From Candidatus Sulfopaludibacter sp. SbA3 (GTDB lineage Bacteria > Acidobacteriota > Terriglobia > Bryobacterales > Bryobacteraceae), in NCBI GenBank assembly GCA_945890485.1, contig CAMDCN010000007.1, positions 124,001 to 188,000 of the forward strand: a stretch of 64,000 nt of DNA, in the 5' to 3' direction. The notes under the pieces were generated by a model. The model was not told the origin of the DNA. It made no database searches and saw only the letters and a list, made by a program, of their open reading frames with translations. A program made the position numbers and the translations under genes. Positions 40,790 to 49,197 of the stretch are shown here, piece by piece (the first letter of the stretch is position 1; the number at the start of each line of letters is the position of its first letter).

Positions 40790-43238
40790 TCTGATCCAGC
40801 GCCTCCCGGTCCGCTGCGTTCAACTTGCCCTCATTCCGCATATGCAGGAACATCTCCCGCGCCCGCCGCCACTCCAATTCCGCCGTCTCCCGCTGCCCCT
40901 GCGCCGCCCGCACATCCCCCAGCAAATCGTGCGCCTCGGCTACCTCGCCAAACGCCCCCGCGTTTACCGGATTCTCGCCGCTCAACTTCTCTCTCTCCCC
41001 GAGCGACCGTTGACCCCACACGAGGGCCTCTCCGGCCTTTCCCAACGCCAACTCCGCCCGCGCCGAAAACATCCAGTTCGTCGCCAATAACGTCCTTCCC
41101 CGCACCTCGCGCGGATCCGCCCGCTCCATCTGTTCGAAAATCTTCCGCGCCGAAGCCAACTCCGCCGCCCCCGACACCGCATCCCCCGACTGCACCAGAC
41201 AGCGGCCCAATCCCATCAGCCCCTGCCCCAGATTCAGCAGATCCCCCCGGCTCCCCGGGTTTCGCTCCACCACTCCCCGCGCCGTAGCCACTCCCATCCG
41301 GTACTGCTTCAACGCCAGCGCAAACTGCCGCTCGTGCATCAGAATGCTTCCCATCCGTTGCCGCGCCAGTGCCAGCCCTCGCTGGTCCGGCTCGCTCGCC
41401 GGGTTCCCCACCGCCAATGCCTCGTACTGCTCCAGAGCCTGCCGGCGCATATCTATCACCCCCGGCCAAGCGCCCAACTGCGACAGGCTCCCCCCCAATG
41501 CCGTAAAGCTCGACGCCACCGCACGGCGCCGCACCGGGTTACCGGGCTCCGCGTCCAGCAGCTTCTGCCGCATCCCCAGCGCCTTCCGATCCAGCTCCAA
41601 GCCGGAACGGTAATCCCCCGCCGCCTTCAAGGCACTGCTCAACTGCACGTAGGTGGCCGCCAACGCGTCCCGCCGCCGGCGCTGGTCATCCTCGGTGGCA
41701 GGCGCCTGCTCCAGCGCCTCACGGATCGCCATCGCCTTCCGGTAGCTCGCTATCGCTCCCCCAGTATCGCCAAGGTTCGCCGAAGACGGTCGCCCCTGAA
41801 TATCGCCCACTTTCTCGTATGCCGCCGCCAACTCCTCTTGCAGCAAGCTATCCCCGGCCGCCTCCGCCGCCAGACCGTCCAAATACTGCACCGCATTCCG
41901 GACCAGCGTGCCCCGCACCGGCGTTGACCCCGGCAGCTTAGCAATCGCCTCGTCCATCTCGAACAGAAACGAGTTTGCCAGCCGCCGCACATCGGCAAAC
42001 CGGCGCTCCGCCCTCTCGTAGTTCCGCTGCGCTATCCGCGCCTGCCACAACGTCGCCGCCAACCCCCCGGAGAGCGTCACCGCCAGCAACGTCACCGCCG
42101 CCACCACGCCCTTATTGCGCCCCACAAACTTTTGCGTCCGATACCGCCAGGTATGCGCGCGCGCCGAAACCGGTCGCGATTCCAGGAACGCCTGAATATC
42201 CTCCGCCAACAACTCCACCGACCGGTACCGCTCCTCGGGCGAGCATTCGAGCGCCTTCAGCGTAATGTTGTCCAAGTCTCCCGCCAACTCCGGATCCGAC
42301 GCCGCCTTGCTCGGCAACACCGGCGCCGCCACGGCCAATCCTTCCAGAACCTGCAGCGGGGTCCGCCCCGACGGGTTCACCGCCGCCGCCCCGGTCAACA
42401 AGTAGTACAGCAACCGCCCCAACGAATAGCAGTCGCTCGCAATCAGCGGTAACTCCCCCCGCAACTGCTCCGGACTCGCCCACGCCGGGGTCATTGCCGG
42501 CACCGTTGCATTTTGCGCCGCCTGCTCGTCGTCCACCAACAGCCGCGAAATCCCGAAGTCCAACAGCTTCACGTTGCCTTCCGGCGTCACCAGCACGTTG
42601 CTCGGCTTCAAGTCGCCGTGCACAATCAGGTTCCGATGCGCCTCCGCCACGGCCGAACAGATCTCCAAGAACAGATCGAGCCGCGCCCGCAATCCCAGGG
42701 GATGGCTACGCATATACCCGTCGAGCGGCTGGCCCTCCACGTACTCCGTCACCAGATACGGCAAGCCCTCCGGCGTCACCCCGCCATCCACCAGCAGCGG
42801 AATGTTCTTATGGTGCAGCCGCGCCAAAATCTGCCGCTCCATCCGGAACCGCCGTTCCACGCTCTCGCTAAACGCCGCCCACCGGATCAGCTTGATCGCC
42901 ACCGGCATCGCGAAGCCGTCCATCTCCCGCCGCGCCAGATACACGGCGCCCATGCCGCCCTCGCCCAACTGACGCTCCACCACGTAGTGCCCAATCTTTT
43001 GGCCAGCGTAGTTCATCAGGGCCGGACGCAAGTCCACCGCCGCCTCGTTCAGGAAACCGCTCGACTCGTCGTGCGCCTCCAGCAGGCTATTCACCTCGGC
43101 CGCCAGCGTCGGTTCGTCCTTCGTCTGCGCGGCGACAAAGGCCCCTCGTTCCGCGCGCGGCTGCACCAGCGCCTGATGAAAAATCTCCTTCACCCTTTGC
43201 CAACGCGCCGACGGCGAGGGTAAGGACTCCGTTTGCAA
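40749..43238 (-). CDS. Serine/threonine protein kinase with C-terminal TPR-like region
   Basis: GEGGMGAVYLARR, VAIKLI, VHGDLKPSNVLVT, LLDFGIS; TM then helical repeats. TTG start at 43238 proposed from GGAGGAG just upstream; clears the sigma-factor stop at 43253. Confidence 0.88.
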   Translation of the reverse strand: MQTESLPSPSARWQRVKEIFHQALVQPRAERGAFVAAQTKDEPTLAAEVNSLLEAHDESSGFLNEAAVDLRPALMNYAGQKIGHYVVERQLGEGGMGAVYLARREMDGFAMPVAIKLIRWAAFSESVERRFRMERQILARLHHKNIPLLVDGGVTPEGLPYLVTEYVEGQPLDGYMRSHPLGLRARLDLFLEICSAVAEAHRNLIVHGDLKPSNVLVTPEGNVKLLDFGISRLLVDDEQAAQNATVPAMTPAWASPEQLRGELPLIASDCYSLGRLLYYLLTGAAAVNPSGRTPLQVLEGLAVAAPVLPSKAASDPELAGDLDNITLKALECSPEERYRSVELLAEDIQAFLESRPVSARAHTWRYRTQKFVGRNKGVVAAVTLLAVTLSGGLAATLWQARIAQRNYERAERRFADVRRLANSFLFEMDEAIAKLPGSTPVRGTLVRNAVQYLDGLAAEAAGDSLLQEELAAAYEKVGDIQGRPSSANLGDTGGAIASYRKAMAIREALEQAPATEDDQRRRRDALAATYVQLSSALKAAGDYRSGLELDRKALGMRQKLLDAEPGNPVRRRAVASSFTALGGSLSQLGAWPGVIDMRRQALEQYEALAVGNPASEPDQRGLALARQRMGSILMHERQFALALKQYRMGVATARGVVERNPGSRGDLLNLGQGLMGLGRCLVQSGDAVSGAAELASARKIFEQMERADPREVRGRTLLATNWMFSARAELALGKAGEALVWGQRSLGEREKLSGENPVNAGAFGEVAEAHDLLGDVRAAQGQRETAELEWRRAREMFLHMRNEGKLNAADREALDQIEAKLAALAKAPR

Positions 43239-43252
43239 GACTGCTCCTCCGC

Positions 43253-43831
43253 TTACCCGGCAGACTGCGGCTGCCGGGTCATCTCCCGAAATAGCCACGC
43301 CTTGGCCGACACCCAGTCCCGTTTCACCGTAGCCGGCGAAACGCCCAGCGCCTCGGCCGTTTCTTCAATGGTCAGGCCGGTAAAGAAGCGCATCTCGACA
43401 ATCTGCGCCTGCTGCGGATCCACTTCAGCCAGCGTCCGCAAGGCATCGTCGAGCGCGATCATCTCGATATCTTTCTTCTCCGCCACGCCCAACGCCTCGT
43501 CGAGCGAGAGCGCCACCACCCCGCCACCCCGCTTGGCCGCTCGCGTGGCCCGCGCATGGTCCACCAGAATCCGGCGGATCATCTGCGCCGCGATGCCAAA
43601 AAAATGCGCACGGTTCTGCCACTGCATCCGCCGCTGATCGAATAGGCGCAGGTACGCCTCGTGCACCAGCGCCGTCGCCTGTAAGGTGTGCCCAGCGTTT
43701 TCGCGCCCCATATAGTATTGCGCCAACCGCCGCAATTCGTCATAGACAATTGGCGTCAACAGCTCCAAAGCCGCCCGGTTCCCCTGCGACCAATCCTGCA
43801 ACAGTTGCGTGACGTCCTGTGCACTCATCAA
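43253..43831 (-). CDS. ECF-type sigma factor
   Basis: ELLTPIVYDELRRLAQYYMGRENAGHTLQATALVHEAYLRLFDQ...FFTGLTIEETAEALGVSPATVKRDWVSAKAWLFREM. Confidence 0.92.
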   Translation of the reverse strand: MMSAQDVTQLLQDWSQGNRAALELLTPIVYDELRRLAQYYMGRENAGHTLQATALVHEAYLRLFDQRRMQWQNRAHFFGIAAQMIRRILVDHARATRAAKRGGGVVALSLDEALGVAEKKDIEMIALDDALRTLAEVDPQQAQIVEMRFFTGLTIEETAEALGVSPATVKRDWVSAKAWLFREMTRQPQSAG

Positions 43832-43877
43832 CCGGATTATACCGTTACCGGCTCTTAATCATGGTACGTTTCTCTCG

Positions 43878-44957
43878 ATGGCCCTCCTCGAATCGAAGCG
43901 TTTCCAACACAGTTTTCTACTCGCCCTGGGTGCCGCCACCCTATCCGTCTGCTTCGCTATCCTCAGGCCGTTTCTCATGCCGCTCGTCGCGGCCGTCGCG
44001 TTGGCCATTCTCTTTTATCCGTTGCACAATCGGATCGTCCGCTCGCTCCGCCGCCCCAATCTCTCCGCCGGCCTCTCCGTCGTTCTGGTCATCGTGCTCA
44101 TTCTCCTGCCGGCATTCCTGTTGGGCACCGCCGTCGCCCGCGAACTACGGCAACTCTACGATGTCGCCGCCAGCAAATCCGCCGCCGGCGGCGGTTGGAC
44201 GGAATGGACCGCCAATCTCCTCCACCGCGGCATCCTCTGGGCCGGCGTCGAGTCACCGGAAACTGAGGAACAGATCCGCAATGCCCTCCTCGAACGCGTG
44301 CAGGCCCTCGGCGGCGTCCTTCTCGCCTTCACCCGCGACCTCCTCGCCAACCTCGTCTCCTTGATCGTAAACGCGGTCGTCACGCTATTCAGCCTGTTCT
44401 TCCTCTTCCGCGATGGCAGTCGCCTGAAACACGGTCTGGCCCGCATCACACCGTTGCCCCCGGGCGCCTTTCACCGCCTCTTCGCCGACATCGGCCGCAG
44501 CGTTCTTGCCAATGTTTACGGCATCGGAGCCGTGGCCGTGGCCCAAGGCGCTCTCACCGCTCTCATCTTCTCCCTGCTCGGCCTAAAATCCCCTGTTCTC
44601 TGGGGAACCGTGGCCGGGCTGTTCTCGATGATTCCCATCCTCGGCCCCCCGATCGTCTGGGTCCCGGCGTCCATCTTTCTCGCCGCCTCGGGAAGCTGGG
44701 GCAAGGCGTTCATCCTCGTTGCTTTCGGCGCCGGGGTCATCGGCTTGGCCGACAACTTCATCCGGCCCTACGTCATCAGCGGCCGCGTGAACCTCCACCC
44801 ACTACTCGTGTTCTTCGCCTTGCTCGGGGGAGCACAGGCCTTCGGCTTCCTCGGCCTCTTCATCGGCCCGGCCACCCTCTCGGTGACCGTTGCGATTGTC
44901 GAACTCCTCCGGGAAGAACCTACCGACCCTCCCGAACCGGGCCGTATTTCCCTTTGA
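43878..44957 (+). CDS. AI-2E family transporter/permease
   Basis: Multi-TM; NVYGIGAVAVAQGALTALIFSLLGLKSPVLWGTVAGLFSMIPILGPPIVWVPA; LADNFIRPYVISGRVNLHPLLVFFALLGG. Start set at 43878. Confidence 0.88.
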   Translation: MALLESKRFQHSFLLALGAATLSVCFAILRPFLMPLVAAVALAILFYPLHNRIVRSLRRPNLSAGLSVVLVIVLILLPAFLLGTAVARELRQLYDVAASKSAAGGGWTEWTANLLHRGILWAGVESPETEEQIRNALLERVQALGGVLLAFTRDLLANLVSLIVNAVVTLFSLFFLFRDGSRLKHGLARITPLPPGAFHRLFADIGRSVLANVYGIGAVAVAQGALTALIFSLLGLKSPVLWGTVAGLFSMIPILGPPIVWVPASIFLAASGSWGKAFILVAFGAGVIGLADNFIRPYVISGRVNLHPLLVFFALLGGAQAFGFLGLFIGPATLSVTVAIVELLREEPTDPPEPGRISL

Positions 44958-47900
44958 TCCGCTGCATGCCATCCGCCGGCTGCGGGTCTTCCGGCTGTAG
45001 CGATTTGCTCAACCCGGTGTCCTCGCTCTTATTTCCAAACTTGGGCCGCAGCCGCAACTTTGGTGCATCGCTGCTCGCTCCGGACAGGTCCTGCGCCTCC
45101 AGCGTCCCGGTCGTAGCCACGCCCGGTGTGTAAACCACCATCGCCACCCAGTAGGTGCCGCTCCGCAATGGCGAATTCGCCCCGGGAGTAATCGTGATCC
45201 GCTCATCCCCGGAGACCGTTGTCGAGCTGAAGTCGGCCACCACCCGGCCCTCCCGCACCTCCGGCGGCGAGCCGAACCGGACATACAAGTCCACATCCGC
45301 CCCCGGCGTGTCAGTTTTCAAGGCAATCTCCATTCGCGAGACATTCGTGACATCCAGCCTGTAGGCATTGGCGCCCGAGAACAACGTCGGAACCTCTACC
45401 GCATCGTACGCCCAACCCGCGGCCTGGCCGAACGACAACACCCTGCCCTGCCCCGTAGCCGGTGGAGCCGGCGCCCGTTCCACCGTCGCGGTAACTACGC
45501 CGGTCACCTCCACATTGCGCGCATAGTTGCCCAGCGCGATAAAGTAGGTGCCCGCTTCGAGCGGTGGTGTGGAAGTCCGGGTAATCGTGATGGTCTCGTT
45601 GCCCGTCGACCCTTCCGCGAAGTAGTCAGCGATCACTTCGCCCTCCACCAACTCCACATCCGCCCCCCGGCGTACATAAAGGTCCACGTCCGCATTGGGT
45701 GTACTCGTGTTCAGCCGCACCGTCAGGCTCGTCGAACCGGCCGGCACCTGGATCCGGAAGCCGGAGGTTGCCGCATACAGCGTCGGCGTGGCCGTGGCCG
45801 GCAACGCGAAACGGCCCGGCGTCCCTGAGGTCAACTCCACTTGCTCCTGTGGTGGTGCAGCCGCGGTGTCAATGTAGACCACCACTTGTCCCTCCGCCTG
45901 TACGTTTGGAGTAAACAACGCGAGCGAAATGAAGTACGTTCCCGCACGCAACGGCGGTGTCGAGCCCGCTGTAATATCCAGCAGCTCCTCGCCCGCAGGA
46001 CCCTCGCTCTTATAGTCCGTCACAATCCGGCCGTCCACAATCGCCGGTGCCTGGCCCACCCGCGCGAACAGGTCCACATCCACTTCCGGCGTACTCGTCT
46101 GCAGCACCACCCGCACCCGTGAGGCGTTCTCGGGAACCGTAATCCGGAATGACGGATCAGAGATCAGCGAGGGGCCTGACACCGGGGCAATCGTAAACCG
46201 CTGCGGCAGTCCCGCGATCAGCGGCTGCCCCACCGTGTTCGACGATCCGCCCGTGGTCACCGTCGCGAGCATCGTGCCCTGCACTCGCACATTCCGGGTA
46301 AACAAACCCAAGGCGATGTAATACGTCCCCGCTCGCAACGCCGGCGTCGTCGAAGGAGTAATCACGATCGTCTCGCTCCCCGAATCGCTCTCCGAGGAAT
46401 AGTCGGTTTGAACCGACCCGCTGCTCACCCGCGGCGCCTCACCCGCCCGAACATACAGGTCGACGTCCGCCCCAGGCGTTGTCGTCTGAATCCGCACTTC
46501 CAACCGTGTCGCCCCGGCCGGTACCGAAATTTGGTAGGCGCTATCGCCGCTGAAAAGCGTCGGGTTCTCCACCGCGTCAAGCGTAAAGGCGGCAGCCGCG
46601 CCCGAAGTCAGGATACGTCCGGTAGAAGTTGGCGGAGGAGTAGTGGTCCCGCCCGTCACCGTCGCCGTGAGGCGCGAGGTGATCCTCGTATTCGCCGTAA
46701 AGACCGCCAGGTTAATAAAGTACGTTCCGGCCCGCAACGCCGGAGTCGTCGACGAAGTGATCGTGATTACCTCCTCGCCGGCCGGCCCCTCGGATCGATG
46801 ATCCGCGGTGATTCGCTGATTCTCCACGAGCGCCTCTGTATTGAACCGCGCAAATAGGTCCACATCCACATTGGACGTATCGGTCTGCAGCCGGATTTCC
46901 AGGCGGGTCGCCCCCTGCGGCACGTCGATCCGGTAGGCCGAGGCTCCGCGCAGGAGCGTTCCACCCGACACCGGTTCCATCGTCACCGTTCGCGTCTGCC
47001 CGGAAGTCAACGCGACCGCCCCAGATGCCGGAGGTGGCGTCGTCCCGCCCGTCACCGTCGCCGTGAGCCGCGCCGAAATCCGTGTGTTCGCCGCAAACAC
47101 CCCCAAATGAATGAAATACGTCCCAGCCCGAAGCGCCGGGCTCGACGTCGAGGTGATTGTGATCAGTTCACTCCCCGACAACCCCTCCGACCGGAAGTCC
47201 GCCACCACGGCCCGATTCTCCAGTACGCTTTCCGTCCCAAACCGGGCATACAAGTCCACATCGACATTCGGGGTATCCGTCGCCAGCCGGATCTCCAGCC
47301 GCGTCGCACCCTGCGGCACTTCAACCCGGTACGCCAACGAACCGGTCAACAGCGTTCCAGACGGAACCGGCTCAATCGTTATCGTCCGCGTCTGCCCGGA
47401 TGTCAGCACCACCGCGCCAGAACTTGGAGGTGGGGGCGTTGTCCCGCCCGTCACGATGGCCGTGACGGTCCCACTCGCCTCTACCCCCGGCGTGAACAAC
47501 GCCAGCGCAATGAAGTAGGTGCCTGCCTGCAACGCCGGGCTCGACGAGGGAGTAATCACGATCGTCTCGTTCCCGCTATCCGTCGCCGCCGAGAAATCGG
47601 CCGTAACGCGCCCGCCGTTCAACACCGGGGCGCTGCCCCGCCGCACGAACAGGTCGAGATCCGCTCCCTCCGTCGCTGTCCGCAGTTGAATCTCCAGCCG
47701 CGTCGCTCCCTGCGGCACCTCCACCCGGTACACCGACGCGCCACCCAACAGCGTCGGCGCCTCCACCGGACCCACCGTGAAGCTCGCCGGCGTATTACTC
47801 GTCAACGCGGTTCCGTCCGTGCCTCCGGTCGGCGGCGGGGGCGTCGGACCCGTGGTCCTTTCTTCGAGAAAGCCTTGCAGCGCCGGATACGCGACCGAAA

Positions 47901-49170
47901 ACCGGCCATACCAGTCGAACGCCGGCCGCAAGTCACACTCCGTCTGCCCCGCCGGCGGCTTCGGACCGCCCGATAACATTCCGACGATTAGCCCATCCCG
48001 GTTGAAAATTGGCGAGCCCGAGGAACCACCCTCCGTCACCCCCTCCCGCCACGTAATCGAGTGATACATCGGTTCGGGCCTGCCGCGAGTCGCAATCGGT
48101 TCAGCTTTATTGCCAAACGAGATGCGCTTGTAGTCGCCCGTCGGATGGTGGATGCCAGTCACCTCTGCACCAATCTCGGGATCAACCTCGGACCAACCCG
48201 AGAACGTCACGCCATTCGGCAGCGAGCCATTCAAACGCAGCAGGGAGTAGTCACCGAGCTCAAGGGAACCGCTTGCCAGATAGGTGGCGCCCACGGTGGT
48301 CGGCACCTCGCGCAAATTCCGTGGCGCCCCGTTACAAACGCTCGACTGATAGAACCAGAACACCTGCACACTGCGCGCCTCGGCCTCGTTGCTCACGCAA
48401 TGGTCCGCCGTCAGGAAGTAAGGGATGCCGCTGTTGTTGCGCGTGTTGATCAATGACCCGGAACACAGCGCGCCACCCCCATTCGTTTCAAATAGATAGC
48501 GCCCCACGCTGCGCGCCCGCTCGTCCCATTCCGGATAGCAGGTCACATCCAGGTTGCAGCCCAAAGCCGCCTCCCGCGCCGCGCCCACCGGGCCCAACTT
48601 AGTCTCCCCCACTCCGCCCTTCGCCGGCGCCACGCCCGCGAAAAGGTGGCTGATCCGCCCCACATGAAATGGCAGAATCCGCGGCGCTCCCGCGGCAGCC
48701 TCGAACTCAACCACCAGCGATTCGCCCTCCACTAAAGCGGTCCAGAAATCGTCGCCGCCTTCGTAGGGGCCCACGGGTTGCGTTGGGTTCGTTACGTCAC
48801 CTGGGTACAACCACAGTCGACCCGAGCCTGCCGCCAGCCCCAGGATTTCCAACCGAAGTCCCTTCGCGCCCGGGCTCCGCAACGCAGCCTGATAGACCGC
48901 CCGCCCGTCCGGCAGTTCATTCCATTGACCTCTGGCCAGGAACTCATCTCCACCCAAACGGTGAACGCCGGCCCGCGTCACACCCGGCTTAATCGCTGTC
49001 GGCGCACTTTCCGCTGCCGAAATCGGCCCCATCCAGAATTCCGCTACCCGAGCCGATCGAACCAGCGGCCGCTTCACGGCGGGCGCTTCCACTGTCTTCA
49101 GTTTGAACGGAGGCACCGGGGCCGCCCATAGCGCGGGCAGACAGAAAAGTAGGGACAAACGAAGCAGCAT
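44920..49170 (-). CDS. Trypsin-like (lysyl endopeptidase-type) secreted serine protease with seven PPC-like repeats
   Basis: Signal peptide; PYFLTADHCVSNEAEARSVQVFW and EGGSSGSPIFNRDG catalytic motifs; seven tandem LTSG...DVDLYVR...AGTYFIAL units. Confidence 0.85.
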   Translation of the reverse strand: MLLRLSLLFCLPALWAAPVPPFKLKTVEAPAVKRPLVRSARVAEFWMGPISAAESAPTAIKPGVTRAGVHRLGGDEFLARGQWNELPDGRAVYQAALRSPGAKGLRLEILGLAAGSGRLWLYPGDVTNPTQPVGPYEGGDDFWTALVEGESLVVEFEAAAGAPRILPFHVGRISHLFAGVAPAKGGVGETKLGPVGAAREAALGCNLDVTCYPEWDERARSVGRYLFETNGGGALCSGSLINTRNNSGIPYFLTADHCVSNEAEARSVQVFWFYQSSVCNGAPRNLREVPTTVGATYLASGSLELGDYSLLRLNGSLPNGVTFSGWSEVDPEIGAEVTGIHHPTGDYKRISFGNKAEPIATRGRPEPMYHSITWREGVTEGGSSGSPIFNRDGLIVGMLSGGPKPPAGQTECDLRPAFDWYGRFSVAYPALQGFLEERTTGPTPPPPTGGTDGTALTSNTPASFTVGPVEAPTLLGGASVYRVEVPQGATRLEIQLRTATEGADLDLFVRRGSAPVLNGGRVTADFSAATDSGNETIVITPSSSPALQAGTYFIALALFTPGVEASGTVTAIVTGGTTPPPPSSGAVVLTSGQTRTITIEPVPSGTLLTGSLAYRVEVPQGATRLEIRLATDTPNVDVDLYARFGTESVLENRAVVADFRSEGLSGSELITITSTSSPALRAGTYFIHLGVFAANTRISARLTATVTGGTTPPPASGAVALTSGQTRTVTMEPVSGGTLLRGASAYRIDVPQGATRLEIRLQTDTSNVDVDLFARFNTEALVENQRITADHRSEGPAGEEVITITSSTTPALRAGTYFINLAVFTANTRITSRLTATVTGGTTTPPPTSTGRILTSGAAAAFTLDAVENPTLFSGDSAYQISVPAGATRLEVRIQTTTPGADVDLYVRAGEAPRVSSGSVQTDYSSESDSGSETIVITPSTTPALRAGTYYIALGLFTRNVRVQGTMLATVTTGGSSNTVGQPLIAGLPQRFTIAPVSGPSLISDPSFRITVPENASRVRVVLQTSTPEVDVDLFARVGQAPAIVDGRIVTDYKSEGPAGEELLDITAGSTPPLRAGTYFISLALFTPNVQAEGQVVVYIDTAAAPPQEQVELTSGTPGRFALPATATPTLYAATSGFRIQVPAGSTSLTVRLNTSTPNADVDLYVRRGADVELVEGEVIADYFAEGSTGNETITITRTSTPPLEAGTYFIALGNYARNVEVTGVVTATVERAPAPPATGQGRVLSFGQAAGWAYDAVEVPTLFSGANAYRLDVTNVSRMEIALKTDTPGADVDLYVRFGSPPEVREGRVVADFSSTTVSGDERITITPGANSPLRSGTYWVAMVVYTPGVATTGTLEAQDLSGASSDAPKLRLRPKFGNKSEDTGLSKSLQPEDPQPADGMQRIKGKYGPVREGR
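45085..47815 (-). repeat. Seven tandem PPC-like domain-coding repeats of about 120 codons
   Basis: Repeated protein motif and retained DNA identity, e.g. cccgcccgtcaccgtcgccgtgag near 46648 and again near 47047. Confidence 0.75.
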
Positions 49171-49197
49171 ATAGAACCCTCTCGGACTAACGCGGAA

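Noticed and set aside
45085-47815. Repeat array as a possible CRISPR or non-coding satellite
   Set aside because: Repeat period is about 360-380 bp, in frame and protein-conserved, so it is a domain repeat.
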